A stretch of 64,000 nt of DNA, from NCBI RefSeq assembly GCF_004854025.1, contig NZ_STGM01000004.1, forward strand, positions 124,001 to 188,000, given 5' to 3'. The number at the start of each line of letters is the position of its first letter. The stretch's first letter is position 1. The notes beneath the pieces are model-generated. The model saw only the letters and a program-made list of their open reading frames with translations. It ran no database searches and was not told where the DNA came from. The translations under genes and the position numbers were made by a program. This document shows positions 35,522 to 44,574 of this stretch, in pieces. The DNA is from Microbacterium hydrothermale. GTDB taxonomy: Bacteria > Actinomycetota > Actinomycetes > Actinomycetales > Microbacteriaceae.

Positions 35522-36784
35522 TCAGCGTCGCAGGACGGTGACGGCCTCGACGTGGTGGGAGTTCGGGAACAGATCGACGCCGCGGATGCCGCGATCGGCG
35601 CGGTACCCGAGCTCGGCGAAGGTCGCCAGGTCACGGGCGAGGGCAACCGGGTCGCACGCGACGTAGACCACGGCCGAGGGAGCGAGACCGGCGATCTGCT
35701 CGACCACGGTGCGACCGGCGCCGGCCCGCGGAGGGTCGAGCAGCACGACGCCGCGCGAGAGGCGCTCGCGCTCGCGCGCGGAGGCGTCGGCCGCGAGCTT
35801 CGCGACGAACCGGTCGACGCGAGCCGTCTCGGCCCGGGCGCCGACCCACTCGGCGAGGTTCTCTCCGGCGTGCTCGGTCGCGCGCGGATCGCTCTCGACG
35901 CTCACCACGCGCGTGCCGCTCCCACCCGCCTCGCCGAGGGTTGCGGCGAACAGTCCCACGCCGCCGTAGAGGTCGAGATGCGACGCCTCGGGATCCAGCG
36001 CGCCGACGGATGCCGCCAGCTCGGACGCGACGAGGCTGGTCAGCGTACGCGCCGCGAGGCGGTGCACCTGCCAGAAGCCGCCCGCGTCGACGCGGAAGAC
36101 CCGGTCGCCGACGCGTTCCTCGACGACCTCGGCATCCAGCGCGCGTCGCTCGCCGTCGGGTCGGACGAGCACGCGCACGCGGCCGTCGGCGGGCTGGACG
36201 AGGTCGATGCGCCCGGGGCGCGCGCGCCCGGCGCGCACCTCCGCAGCGGCGCGCGCGACGGCCGCGGTCGCCAGGGGCAGGTCGGGCGCCTCGACGACGT
36301 GGTGCGAGCGGGCGGCGAACGCCCCGACGCGGCCGTCCTCGTCGACGTGCAGGCTCACGCGCGTTCTCCACCCGGTGCCGTCGGGAGACTCGGGCTGAGA
36401 CTCGTCCCCGGCGGCGGCGACGTCGACGGGAAGGTCGAGTCGACCGACGCGTTCGACCGCCTCGCGGATGACGCGTTCCTTCAGGGCGCGCTGATGCGCG
36501 AGCGCGATGTGGCCGAACTCGGCACCGCCGGCGCGCTCCGCGGGGTCGACGTCGATCGCCGCGGCGGCCCAGACGTGCGGCTGACGCTCGGGCGCGGCCT
36601 CGAGGACCTCGAGCGCCTCCGCCCGCCAGAACGCCTTCTTGCGCGTGTCGGTGAGTCGGGCGCGGATGCGCTCGCCCGGCAGGGTGTCGGGGACGAACAC
36701 GACGCGCCCCTCGTGACGGGCGACGAACACCCCGCCGTGGGCGATACCGGTGATGTCGAGATCGATGAGGTCGCCGTCGTGCAT
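35522..36784 (-). CDS. TrmA/RlmCD-type RNA uracil-5-methyltransferase
   Basis: A 420-residue SAM-dependent RNA methyltransferase. The N-terminal TRAM domain (DLIDLDITGIAHGGVFVARHEGRVVFVPDTLPGE region, about 3-60) would bind RNA. The Rossmann domain shows LDLYGGVGLFAATL, LDPPRAGAG and the catalytic cysteine in YVACDPVALARDL; VDLFPNSHHVEAV near the end carries the catalytic acid region. The iron-sulfur cysteines of RumA are absent, as in many Gram-positive members. The exact uridine target is unknown. It is monocistronic, with only a weak GGAG close to the start. Confidence 0.88.
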   Translation of the reverse strand: MHDGDLIDLDITGIAHGGVFVARHEGRVVFVPDTLPGERIRARLTDTRKKAFWRAEALEVLEAAPERQPHVWAAAAIDVDPAERAGGAEFGHIALAHQRALKERVIREAVERVGRLDLPVDVAAAGDESQPESPDGTGWRTRVSLHVDEDGRVGAFAARSHHVVEAPDLPLATAAVARAAAEVRAGRARPGRIDLVQPADGRVRVLVRPDGERRALDAEVVEERVGDRVFRVDAGGFWQVHRLAARTLTSLVASELAASVGALDPEASHLDLYGGVGLFAATLGEAGGSGTRVVSVESDPRATEHAGENLAEWVGARAETARVDRFVAKLAADASARERERLSRGVVLLDPPRAGAGRTVVEQIAGLAPSAVVYVACDPVALARDLATFAELGYRADRGIRGVDLFPNSHHVEAVTVLRR

Positions 36785-36900
36785 GCTCCGAGCCTGTCAT
36801 ACGCGGCCGGGAGGGAGCCGGGTCCGGGGGCTTCGACAGGCTCAGTCGCCCCGCCGGCTCAGCCGCCCCGCCGGGGGCAGCAGCCCGGGCCCGTGGTGGG

Positions 36901-36915
36901 TAGCGTTGGCGCATG
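36901..36915 (+). promoter_or_regulatory. -10 hexamer of the Maf gene
   Basis: TAGCGT at 36901-36906, six bases (TGGCGC), then ATG 36913. No ribosome-binding site is present. Confidence 0.55.
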
Positions 36916-37560
36916 CGCGTGTGCCTGGCATCCACTTCTCCCGCTCGTCTGATGCTGCTGCGCCAGGCGGGCATCGAACCCGAGTCGCGAGCGCCGCAGG
37001 TCGACGAGGAGGCCGTGATCGCCGAGGTCGAGGCGGCCGAGGAACGTCGCCTCCCCGCGCCCGAGCACGTGCTCCTGCTGGCCCGTCGCAAGGCCGCCGA
37101 CGTCGCGCACCGCCTGCGCGCCGAGGACCCGGACTTCGACGGGGTCGTCATCGGCGGCGACTCGATGTTCGCGCTCGGCGACGAGATCCTCGGAAAGCCC
37201 TACACGGCCGAGGCCGCCACCGCCCGGTGGCTCGGGATGCGCGGACGCACGGGCGTGCTGCACTCGGGGCACAGCGTCTTCCGCCTGTCCCCGGGCGCGG
37301 AACCGCGCGAGGCGTACGCCGTCGCCGAGGCGTCGGTGACCTTCGCCGCCGACGTCGACGACGACGAGATCGCGGCCTACGTGGCCAGCGGCGAACCGCT
37401 CCTGGTCGCCGGGGCCTTCACCGTCGACAGCCTGGGCGGCGCGTTCATCGAGCGCGTGGAAGGCGACCCGTCGACGGTCGTGGGGATGTCGCTGTCGACG
37501 ATCCGCCGTCTCGTACGCGAACTGGGCGGATCCTGGACCTCGCTCTGGAACCGTTCGTAG
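36913..37560 (+). CDS. Maf family nucleotide pyrophosphatase
   Basis: A 215-residue Maf-like house-cleaning pyrophosphatase that hydrolyses non-canonical or methylated nucleoside triphosphates. The N-terminal LASTSPARLMLLRQAG replaces the usual SxSPRR loop with SPAR. VVIGGDSMFALGDEILGKP and the AFTVDSLGGAFIERVEGDPSTVVGMS block are standard. It is 77 bp upstream of the carboxylase alpha gene on the same strand, as often seen in actinobacteria. It has its own leaderless promoter. Confidence 0.92.
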   Translation: MRVCLASTSPARLMLLRQAGIEPESRAPQVDEEAVIAEVEAAEERRLPAPEHVLLLARRKAADVAHRLRAEDPDFDGVVIGGDSMFALGDEILGKPYTAEAATARWLGMRGRTGVLHSGHSVFRLSPGAEPREAYAVAEASVTFAADVDDDEIAAYVASGEPLLVAGAFTVDSLGGAFIERVEGDPSTVVGMSLSTIRRLVRELGGSWTSLWNRS

Positions 37561-37625
37561 ACACCCGCACACGTTTCTCGGCGTTTCTTGTCGAGGAGTG
37601 TCAAAAGGCCCGCGTGCCCCCTCGC

Positions 37626-37640
37626 TAGGCTGGGAGGATG
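37626..37640 (+). promoter_or_regulatory. -10 hexamer of the carboxylase alpha gene
   Basis: TAGGCT at 37626-37631, then GGGAGG and ATG 37638. The spacer could also act as a Shine-Dalgarno sequence, though it touches the start codon. Confidence 0.5.
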
Positions 37641-39404
37641 CCGAAGATCGCCAAGGTCCTTGTCGCCAACCGCGGCGAGATCGCCGTCCGAGTCATCCGT
37701 GCCGCCCGCGATTCGGGGAAGGCCTCCGTGGCCGTCTACGCCGATCAGGACCGTGACGCCCTGCACACCCGCCTCGCCGACGAGGCCTACGCCCTCGACG
37801 GCGCGACCAGCGCCGACACCTACCTCTCGATCGAGAAGATCCTCTCGGTCGCCCGCCGCTCCGGCGCCGATGCCGTGCACCCGGGCTACGGATTCCTCGC
37901 CGAGAACGCCGACTTCGCGCGCGCCGTGATCGGTGCGGGTCTCGTCTGGATCGGCCCCTCGCCGGATGCCATCGAGGCGCTCGGCGACAAGGTCACCGCC
38001 CGCCACGTCGCCGAGAAGGTCGGCGCGCCCCTCGCTCCGGGAACGCCCGGCCCCGTCTCGGGCGCCGACGAGGTCATCGCGTTCGCCAACGAGGTCGGCC
38101 TGCCGATCGCCATCAAGGCGGCCTACGGCGGCGGCGGACGCGGCCTCAAGGTCGCGCGCGAGCTCGACGAGGTCGCCGAGATGTTCGAGTCCGCCACGCG
38201 CGAGGCCGTCGCCGCCTTCGGTCGCGGCGAGTGCTTCGTCGAGAAATACCTCGACAAGCCGCGCCACGTCGAGACGCAGTGCCTCGCCGACAGCGCGGGC
38301 AACGTCGTCGTCGTCTCCACGCGCGACTGCTCGCTGCAGCGGCGCCACCAGAAGCTCGTCGAGGAGGCCCCCGCGCCGTTCCTCAGCGACGAGCAGAACG
38401 CGATCCTCTACGCGGCATCCAAGGCCATCCTCAAGGAGGTCGGGTACGTCGGAGCCGGCACGTGCGAATTCCTCATCGGCGCCGACGGCACCATCTCGTT
38501 CCTCGAGGTCAACACGCGCCTGCAGGTCGAGCACCCCGTCTCCGAAGAGGTCACCGGGATCGACCTCGTGCGCGAGCAGTTCCGCGTGGCCGAGGGCGAG
38601 GAGCTCGGCTACGACGACCCCGCGCCCACCGGTCACTCGATCGAGTTCCGCATCAACGGCGAGGACCCGGGCCGAGGCTTCCTCCCCCAGCCGGGACCGA
38701 TCCACGTCTTCAAGACGTTCGGCGGCCCCGGCATCCGTCTCGACTCCGGCGTGACCGCCGGCGACAGCGTCTCGGGGGCCTTCGACTCGCTGCTGGCGAA
38801 GATCATCGTCACCGGTCGCGACCGCGCCGAGGCGCTCGAGCGCGCGCGTCGCGCCCTCGACGAGTTCGAGGTCGCCGGCATGCCGACCGTGCTGCCCTTC
38901 CACCGCAAGGTCGTGCGCGACCCCGCCTTCACCGCGGAGGACGGCTCCTTCGGCGTCTTCACCCGCTGGATCGAGACGGAGTTCGTCAACGACATCCCCG
39001 CGTGGGACGGCGAGCTCGACGCCCCCGCCGCCGAGGTCGGCCGGCACACCGTCGTCGTCGAGGTCGGCGGCAAGCGCCTCGAGGTGAGCCTGCCCGACCG
39101 CATCACGGCCGCGGCCCCGCAGGGGGGACGCCCCGCCGCCGCTCCCCCGTCCCGTCGCTCCCACGCGGCATCGCCCGCGGCCGGCGCCACCGGCGACGCG
39201 GTCAAGTCGCCGATGCAGGCCACGATCGTCAAGGTCGCCGTCGAGGAGGGTCAGCAGGTCGTCAAGGGCGACCTCGTCGTCGTGCTCGAGGCGATGAAGA
39301 TGGAGCAGCCCATCCAGGCGCATAAGGACGGAACGGTCGCTTCCATCGACGCGAACCCCGGCACCACGGTCTCGGCCGGGCACCAGCTGCTGCTGATCAG
39401 CTGA
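37638..39404 (+). CDS. acyl-CoA carboxylase alpha subunit (biotin carboxylase + biotin carrier)
   Basis: A 588-residue biotin-dependent carboxylase alpha chain. Residues 1-450 are the biotin carboxylase: [28 protein letters not shown], the glycine-rich ATP loop [13 protein letters not shown] and [15 protein letters not shown] Pro/Ala-rich linker of about 35 residues follows. The last 75 residues are the biotin carrier with [11 protein letters not shown], where Lys554 is biotinylated. It would work with the beta and epsilon subunits encoded at 30361-32183 and be modified by BirA. A strong terminator hairpin follows. Confidence 0.95.
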   Translation: MPKIAKVLVANRGEIAVRVIRAARDSGKASVAVYADQDRDALHTRLADEAYALDGATSADTYLSIEKILSVARRSGADAVHPGYGFLAENADFARAVIGAGLVWIGPSPDAIEALGDKVTARHVAEKVGAPLAPGTPGPVSGADEVIAFANEVGLPIAIKAAYGGGGRGLKVARELDEVAEMFESATREAVAAFGRGECFVEKYLDKPRHVETQCLADSAGNVVVVSTRDCSLQRRHQKLVEEAPAPFLSDEQNAILYAASKAILKEVGYVGAGTCEFLIGADGTISFLEVNTRLQVEHPVSEEVTGIDLVREQFRVAEGEELGYDDPAPTGHSIEFRINGEDPGRGFLPQPGPIHVFKTFGGPGIRLDSGVTAGDSVSGAFDSLLAKIIVTGRDRAEALERARRALDEFEVAGMPTVLPFHRKVVRDPAFTAEDGSFGVFTRWIETEFVNDIPAWDGELDAPAAEVGRHTVVVEVGGKRLEVSLPDRITAAAPQGGRPAAAPPSRRSHAASPAAGATGDAVKSPMQATIVKVAVEEGQQVVKGDLVVVLEAMKMEQPIQAHKDGTVASIDANPGTTVSAGHQLLLIS

Positions 39405-39418
39405 CACCCTGCTTCGTC

Positions 39419-39452
39419 ACGGCGCCGCACTCCTCCGGGGGTGCGGCGCCGT
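39419..39452 (+). terminator. 12-bp perfect hairpin after the carboxylase alpha gene
   Basis: ACGGCGCCGCAC pairs with GTGCGGCGCCGT around a 10-base loop, beginning 15 bp after the stop, and is followed by CGTTCGT. Confidence 0.75.
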
Positions 39453-39478
39453 CGTTCGTGCGGCGTCAGCTGCACCCC

Positions 39479-39600
39479 CTCGTCCCACTCATGGCCGGTC
39501 CCACCGCCGCACACCCACCACGATCGGGACACGCACCGTCAAAAGTGGGACGAGCACCCGCACAGCGCGCAACGCCGAGCGTACAAAGGGAACGAGCACC
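39479..39600. repeat. extragenic palindromic repeat, copy 1
   Basis: A 76-bp core (39479-39554) bounded by inverted ends CTCGTCCCACT and AGTGGGACGAG, then about 46 bp that also resemble the sequence after copy 2. The copies start 146 bp apart. Probably a miniature mobile or REP-like element. Confidence 0.7.
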
Positions 39601-39624
39601 CGCAACCCACCCCAGCAGGAAACC

Positions 39625-39746
39625 CTCGTCCCACTTATGGCCGGTCCCACCGCTGCACACCGACCACAATCGGGACACGCACCGCCAAAAGTGGGACGAG
39701 CAGCGCGCAGCGCGCGACGCCGAGCGCACGAAGAGGGACGAGCGGC
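39625..39746. repeat. extragenic palindromic repeat, copy 2
   Basis: The 76-bp core (39625-39700) differs from copy 1 at only a few positions and has the same ends. A degenerate further fragment (GATGCCGAGCGG) reaches the LpdA stop region. Confidence 0.7.
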
Positions 39747-39782
39747 GCTCAGGGCGCGATGCCGAGCGGCATCCGGGCGCGC

Positions 39783-41234
39783 TCAGTCCTCGCCGGGGTC
39801 GTCGCGGTCGACGATGTGCATCGCGCGCGCGGCGTCGGTGATGCTCGAGGTCAGCGAGGGGTACACCGCGAACACGCGGGCGACCTGGTCGACGGTGAGA
39901 CGCCGCTCGACGGCGATCGCGATCGGGTAGATCAGCTCCGACGCCTTCGGCCCGACGATGACACCGCCCATGACCGTGCCGCTGCCCTCCCGGGCGATCA
40001 GCTTGACGAAGCCGTCGGTGATGCCCTGCATCTTCGCGCGCGGGTTGGCCGAGAGCGGGAGCTTACGCACCTTGCCGGCGATCCGTCCCTCGATCACGTC
40101 CTGCTCGCTGAAGCCGACGGTGGCGATCTCGGGCGCCGTGAAGATGTTGGCCGTGATGCGGCGGGTCTCGAGCGGGATGACGATGTCGCCGAGGGCGTGG
40201 AAGATCGCCTGGCGTCCCTGCATCGAGGCGACGGATGCCAGGGGGTAGAAGTTCGTGCAGTCGCCGGCGGCGTAGATGTTCGGCACCGAGGTGCGCGCGA
40301 CGCGGTTCACGCGGATGTGACCGGATGCCGTCATCTGAACGCCCGCCTGCTCGAGGCCGAGGCCCGCGGTGTTCGGGATCGAGCCGACGGCCATGAGGCA
40401 GTGGCTGCCCTCGATGGTGCGCCCGTCCGAGAGCGTCACGGTCACCCCGTCGCCGGTGTTCACGACCGAGTCGGCGCGGGCCTTCGCGAGCAGCGTCATG
40501 CCGCCGCGCTGGAAGACGCGCTCGAGGACGGCCGCGGCATCCTGATCCTCTCCGGGCAGCACCTGATCGCGGCTCGAGACGAGCGTGACCTTGGCCCCGA
40601 GGTTCATGTACGCCGACGCGAACTCGGCGCCGGTGACGCCCGAGCCGACCACGATGAGGTGGGAGGGCACGGACTTCATGTTGTACAGCTGCGTCCAGGT
40701 GAGGATGCTCTCGCCGTCGGGCTTCGCGGACGGCAGCTCGCGCGGCGATGCTCCGACCGAGACGACGAGGGTCTCGGCCTCGATGCGGTCGAAGTCGGTG
40801 CCGCCGGCCTCGGTGGACACGACCACCGCGCCGTTGCCGTCGAGACGGCCGTGACCCGAGATGATGCGCACGCCCGCCTCGAGCAGCGACGAACGCATGT
40901 CGTCGGACTGCTGCCGGGCGAGCGAGAGCAGACGCTGATTGACGGCGGCGAGGTTGATGGCGACCTCGGGGGTCAGCGGCTTGCCGCGGTCGTCCTTCGC
41001 GAACAACTGCACGCCGAGGTCGCTGGCGTTGCGGATGGCGACGGCCGCGTCGGCCGTGGCGATGAGCGTCTTCGAGGGCACGACGTCGGTGATGACGGCC
41101 GAGCCGCCGACGCCCGCGCGCTCGACGAGGGTGACGTCGGCGCCGAGCTGCGCCGCCGAGAGGGCCGCCTCGTATCCGCCGGGGCCTCCGCCGACGATCG
41201 CGACGGACTGCTTGCGCTCGAAGCTCTGCACCAT
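39783..41234 (-). CDS. LpdA-like NAD(P)H-quinone dehydrogenase lacking the redox disulfide
   Basis: A 483-residue flavoprotein of the pyridine nucleotide-disulfide oxidoreductase fold. FAD-binding VAIVGGGPGGYEAAL and TSVPNIYAAGDCTNFYPLA, and NAD(P)-binding LIVVGSGVTGAEFASAY, are intact. The position of the CxxxxC disulfide reads GGSAVITDVVPSK, with no cysteine. It therefore cannot be a lipoamide dehydrogenase and resembles Mycobacterium LpdA (Rv3303c), a quinone reductase missing this centre. ATG 41234 follows a CAGAAT hexamer at seven bases; an in-frame ATG at 41243 is possible. Confidence 0.88.
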   Translation of the reverse strand: MVQSFERKQSVAIVGGGPGGYEAALSAAQLGADVTLVERAGVGGSAVITDVVPSKTLIATADAAVAIRNASDLGVQLFAKDDRGKPLTPEVAINLAAVNQRLLSLARQQSDDMRSSLLEAGVRIISGHGRLDGNGAVVVSTEAGGTDFDRIEAETLVVSVGASPRELPSAKPDGESILTWTQLYNMKSVPSHLIVVGSGVTGAEFASAYMNLGAKVTLVSSRDQVLPGEDQDAAAVLERVFQRGGMTLLAKARADSVVNTGDGVTVTLSDGRTIEGSHCLMAVGSIPNTAGLGLEQAGVQMTASGHIRVNRVARTSVPNIYAAGDCTNFYPLASVASMQGRQAIFHALGDIVIPLETRRITANIFTAPEIATVGFSEQDVIEGRIAGKVRKLPLSANPRAKMQGITDGFVKLIAREGSGTVMGGVIVGPKASELIYPIAIAVERRLTVDQVARVFAVYPSLTSSITDAARAMHIVDRDDPGED

Positions 41235-41247
41235 GGCATCCATTCTG
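41232..41247 (-). promoter_or_regulatory. possible -10 hexamer of the LpdA-like gene
   Basis: CAGAAT on the minus strand, seven bases (GGATGCC), then ATG 41234. The 15-base string GACAGAATGGATGCC recurs upstream of purK near 28588-28602, but there it stands well before the start. Confidence 0.35.
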
Positions 41248-41339
41248 TCAGCGCTGGGCGGATGCCGATGCGACACCCAGCCGAGCACGACACGCTGGGT
41301 GTCGAGGTGCGCCGTCTGGCCCGCGGGCCCCGCAGTTTC

Positions 41340-41354
41340 TAGAGTGGGGGAATG
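41340..41354 (+). promoter_or_regulatory. -10 hexamer of the PNP - phosphosugar mutase operon
   Basis: TAGAGT at 41340-41345, six bases (GGGGGA), then ATG 41352. The G-run may also aid ribosome binding. Confidence 0.55.
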
Positions 41355-42185
41355 TCCAACAGCACATCTCACCCGCTCGACGACCCGGCCGTCGACCCCT
41401 TCGAGGTCGCCCGGACCGCGGCGGCCGACATCGCCCGCCTCTCCGGGGTCGAGCACCACGACATCGCCGTGACCCTCGGGTCGGGCTGGGGGCGCGCCGC
41501 CGAGCTCATCGGCGAGGAGACGGCGTCGTTCCCCGCGACCGAGGTCACCGGCTTCAGCAAGCCCGCCCTCGAGGGCCACGTCGGCACCCTGCGCAGCGTC
41601 CGCACCCCCGGCGGCAAGAACGTCCTCGTCATCGGCGCCCGCACGCACTACTACGAGGGCCACGGCGTGCGCCGAGTCGTGCACAGCGTGCGCACCGCGG
41701 CCGCGACGGGTGCGACGACGATGATCCTCACGAACGGCGCCGGCGGCATCCGCGAGACGTGGAAGCCCGGCCAGCCCGTGCTGATCAGCGACCACATCAA
41801 CCTCACCGCCGACTCGCCCCTCGAGGGCGCGACCTTCATCGACCTCACCGACCTGTACTCGACGCGCCTGCGCGACGTGGCGCGCTCGATCGACCCCACG
41901 CTCGACGAGGGCGTGTACACGCAGTTCCGCGGGCCCCACTATGAGACGCCCGCCGAGGTGCAGATGGCCAAGACGATCGGCGGCCACATCGTCGGCATGT
42001 CGACCGCGCTCGAAGCGATCGCCGCTCGTCAGGCCGGCATGGAGATCCTCGGCTTCTCGCTCATCACGAACCTGGCCGCCGGTATCCAGAAGACCCCGCT
42101 CAGCCACGAGGAGGTGCTCGAGGCCGGTCGCGACGCCGAGCCCGTCATCTCCGCGCTGCTGGCCCGCGTGATCGGCGCGTTGTGA
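41352..42185 (+). CDS. purine-nucleoside phosphorylase
   Basis: A 277-residue trimeric-type PNP that splits purine nucleosides with phosphate into base and ribose-1-phosphate. VTLGSGWGRAAELI near the N-terminus binds phosphate; GARTHYYEGHGVRRVVH and TNGAGGI are typical. YTQFRGPHYETPAEVQM contains the purine-site glutamate and MSTALEAIAARQAGMEILG follows. Its stop overlaps the mutase by 4 bp, fitting a two-gene salvage operon that feeds ribose-1-phosphate onward. Confidence 0.94.
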   Translation: MSNSTSHPLDDPAVDPFEVARTAAADIARLSGVEHHDIAVTLGSGWGRAAELIGEETASFPATEVTGFSKPALEGHVGTLRSVRTPGGKNVLVIGARTHYYEGHGVRRVVHSVRTAAATGATTMILTNGAGGIRETWKPGQPVLISDHINLTADSPLEGATFIDLTDLYSTRLRDVARSIDPTLDEGVYTQFRGPHYETPAEVQMAKTIGGHIVGMSTALEAIAARQAGMEILGFSLITNLAAGIQKTPLSHEEVLEAGRDAEPVISALLARVIGAL

Positions 42186-43873
42186 GCGAGCACGTCGCCG
42201 CGGCCCGCGCCTGGCTCGCCCAGGATCCGGATGCCGTGACCCGCGCCGAGCTCGAAGACCTCCTCGCCCGCGTCGAGTCGGGGGATGCCGAGGCGACAAC
42301 CGACCTGGACGATCGCTTCTCCACCCGCCTGGCGTTCGGCACGGCGGGACTGCGCGGAACGCTCGGAGCGGGCCCCAACCGCATGAACCGCGTGCTCGTG
42401 GCGCAGGCCGCGGCCGGCTTCGCGGCGTACCTGCGCGAGCGGTCGTCGGGCGCTCCGACCGTGGTCGTCGGCTACGACGGGCGGCGCAACTCCGACGTGT
42501 TCGCCCGCGACTCGGTCGAGATCTTCGCCGGGGCGGGGCTGAACGCGATCCTGCTCCCCCGCCTGCTGCCGACCCCGGTGCTGGCGTTCGCCGTGCGCCA
42601 CCTCGGCGCCGACGCGGGCGTCATGGTCACCGCCAGTCACAATCCGCCCGACGATAACGGCTACAAGGTCTACCTCGGCGGCGACGACGAGGGGGCGCAG
42701 ATCGTCTCCCCCGCCGACGCCGAGATCGCCGCGCACATCCAGCGGGTCGCCGACGAGGGCAACATCACCACCCTGCCGCGCTCGGTGGGCTACGCCAACG
42801 CCCCCGAATCGGTCGTCGAGGCGTACATCTCCGCGACCGCCGCGGTCGGCCCCGCTCCCGCGGGCGCCGAGGGGCTGAACTGGGTCTACACCGCGATGCA
42901 CGGCGTCGGGTGGGAGACCGTGTCGCGCGTGCTCGCCGAGGCCGGGTATCCCGCGCCCACGGTGGTCGAGGCGCAGATCCACCCCGACGGGCGCTTCCCG
43001 ACGGTGGCGTTCCCCAACCCCGAAGAGCCCGGCGCGATGGACCTGTCGTTCGAGACCGCGCGCTCCGTCGACGCCGAGCTCGTCATCGCGAACGACCCGG
43101 ATGCCGACCGCCTCGCCGTCGCGATCCCCGACGCCGGCGCCGAGGGCGGCTGGCGCCGTCTGACCGGCAACGAGATCGGGCTGCTGCTCGGCTGGCGGGC
43201 GGCGCGGGCCGCGGCCGGCGCGCGCGGATCCGAAGCGGACGAGGCCGGGGCCGCGGCATCCCTCGCGTGCTCGCTCGTGTCGTCGCCCGGGCTGCAGGCC
43301 GTCGCCGAGCACTACGGCCTGAACTTCCACTCGACGCTCACGGGCTTCAAGTGGATCTCGCGGGCACCCGGCATCGTCTTCGGCTTCGAGGAGGCGCTCG
43401 GCTACCTCGTCAATCCCGGGACGGTGCGCGACAAAGACGGCATCTCCGCCGCGGTCGCCCTGCTCGAGATGGCATCGGCGGCGCGCGCCGAGGGCCGCAC
43501 CGTCGCCGATCTGCTGCAGGAGTTCCGCGACACCTTCGGCGCATTCGCGAGCGATCAGATCTCGATCCGCGTGAGCGACGTGAGCGAGATCGCCGGGATC
43601 ATGGCATCCCTGCGCGCCCAGCCTCCGTCCGCGGTCGGCGAGATCGCGGTGACGCGCATCGACGATCTGCTGCAGGGCGTCGACGGCCTGCCGCCGGGCG
43701 ACGTGCTGCGGCTGTGGCTCGACGACGGCTCGCGTCTCATCGTGCGCCCGAGCGGGACCGAGCCCAAGCTCAAGCTGTACCTCGACGTGCGCGGGTCGTC
43801 GGCCAAGAAGGCCGCGCGGCGTTTGGCCGCTCTGCGCTCCGGCGCCGAGGAGCTGCTGGCGTCGGTGCGCTGA
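42182..43873 (+). CDS. alpha-D-phosphohexomutase family protein (phosphopentomutase/phosphomannomutase-like)
   Basis: A 563-residue phosphosugar mutase. The phosphoserine loop MVTASHNPPDDNGYKVY places Ser152 as the catalytic residue. The metal loop is NDPDADRLAV, the sugar-binding loop is GFEEALGYLV, and the C-terminal phosphate site is RPSGTEPKLKLY. The length above 550 residues is that of the PgcA/PGM2-like group, some of which act on ribose-1-phosphate. Being coupled by 4 bp to PNP makes a phosphopentomutase role plausible. A very stable hairpin follows. Confidence 0.88.
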   Translation: MSEHVAAARAWLAQDPDAVTRAELEDLLARVESGDAEATTDLDDRFSTRLAFGTAGLRGTLGAGPNRMNRVLVAQAAAGFAAYLRERSSGAPTVVVGYDGRRNSDVFARDSVEIFAGAGLNAILLPRLLPTPVLAFAVRHLGADAGVMVTASHNPPDDNGYKVYLGGDDEGAQIVSPADAEIAAHIQRVADEGNITTLPRSVGYANAPESVVEAYISATAAVGPAPAGAEGLNWVYTAMHGVGWETVSRVLAEAGYPAPTVVEAQIHPDGRFPTVAFPNPEEPGAMDLSFETARSVDAELVIANDPDADRLAVAIPDAGAEGGWRRLTGNEIGLLLGWRAARAAAGARGSEADEAGAAASLACSLVSSPGLQAVAEHYGLNFHSTLTGFKWISRAPGIVFGFEEALGYLVNPGTVRDKDGISAAVALLEMASAARAEGRTVADLLQEFRDTFGAFASDQISIRVSDVSEIAGIMASLRAQPPSAVGEIAVTRIDDLLQGVDGLPPGDVLRLWLDDGSRLIVRPSGTEPKLKLYLDVRGSSAKKAARRLAALRSGAEELLASVR

Positions 43874-43884
43874 GGCGGGGTTCT

Positions 43885-43949
43885 GTCGGGGTGCTCCGCG
43901 TGCAACGGGGTGGTCGGTGACCACCCCGTTGCACGTCCGACGCCCCGAC
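43885..43949 (+). terminator. 17-bp perfect hairpin with outer stem after the mutase gene
   Basis: Arms at 43899-43915 and 43919-43935 pair perfectly around GGT; outer GTCGGGG/CCCCGAC arms extend it. It begins 12 bp after the stop. It also forms copy 1 of the flanking palindrome described next. Confidence 0.75.
43888..43949. repeat. 62-bp palindromic element, left copy
   Basis: It aligns without gaps to 44575-44636, 45 of 62 positions being identical by hand count. The two copies bracket the AbiEi-like gene. Confidence 0.6.
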
Positions 43950-44036
43950 GGGTTGACTCCTCCCGAGGAGATACGTCTCCACAGGTGGAGGGGATGCGGC
44001 GGGCGGGGGCGGCGCGTGCGGTGAGACCGTGGGCGG

Positions 44037-44573
44037 GTGTCAACGGCCTTCTCAATCCCTCTCATCTCACGGCAGCAGCTCGACGCGCTCGGGTGGCACT
44101 CACGACGGGTGCGCCACGAGCTGAAGGACGACATGCGGCGTATCGCGGCGACGACGACGCGCGGGCGCGTGCGCGCCGAGCGCGTCATCGGTCTCGCTGA
44201 CGGCCGTGCGCAGCTGCCGGGTGAGAGCATCAGCCGGCTTCGGTTGCTCGAACTCGGCTTCGCCGCTCCCTCACTCCAGGTTCCGATCCCCGGCCCTCAC
44301 GGCAGGACGTTCTGGGTCGACTTCGGCCTCGACGATGTCGGGGCATGGGGCGAGTTCGACGGACGCGTCAAGTACCGCGAGCTGCCCGAGGCATCGGGCC
44401 GAAACGCCTTCGAGGTCCTCGAGCAGGAGAAGCGCCGCGAAGACTGGATTCGCGGCACGACTCAACGCCGGTTCGCCCGCTGGGGCTGGGGCGATCTGAA
44501 GGACGCCGCGACGCTCGGCCGCCGGCTCGCCGCTTTCGGCATCGAGCCGCACACGGCCGGGAACTCCACCTAA
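44037..44573 (+). CDS. shortened AbiEi/DUF559-like protein (N-terminal HTH and C-terminal nuclease-like core)
   Basis: A 178-residue protein that looks like a deletion derivative of a larger actinobacterial family. The first 40 residues resemble the start of an AbiEi-type winged helix (SRQQLDALGWHSRRVRHEL). The sequence then passes straight to a C-terminal block (RVIGLADGRAQLPGESISRLRLLELGF, WVDFGLDDVGAWGEFDGRVKY, EQEKRREDWIRG, WGWGDL) recalling DUF559 and Vsr-like folds. The ~110 residues expected between the two are absent. The frame is intact, so it may still be expressed. It is flanked on both sides by related palindromes. Full-length relatives are often annotated as AbiEi antitoxin-domain proteins. 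Confidence 0.6.
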   Translation: MSTAFSIPLISRQQLDALGWHSRRVRHELKDDMRRIAATTTRGRVRAERVIGLADGRAQLPGESISRLRLLELGFAAPSLQVPIPGPHGRTFWVDFGLDDVGAWGEFDGRVKYRELPEASGRNAFEVLEQEKRREDWIRGTTQRRFARWGWGDLKDAATLGRRLAAFGIEPHTAGNST

Positions 44574-44574
44574 T

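Larger units (their letters stand above)
39405..39782. other. 378-bp intergenic region with terminator and repeat pair
   Basis: No convincing gene. It contains the alpha-gene terminator and two palindromic direct repeats described below. Short open frames across it arise from the repeat composition. Confidence 0.65.

Noticed and set aside
39479..39746. Repeats as a possible CRISPR array
   Set aside because: Only two units, 76 bp each with inverted ends and related intervening sequence; no cas genes nearby.
39441..41342. Long plus-strand open frame running through the palindromic repeats into the LpdA region
   Set aside because: Open only because of GC content; opposite strand carries the recognisable flavoprotein, and the repeat part would encode unrelated low-complexity sequence.
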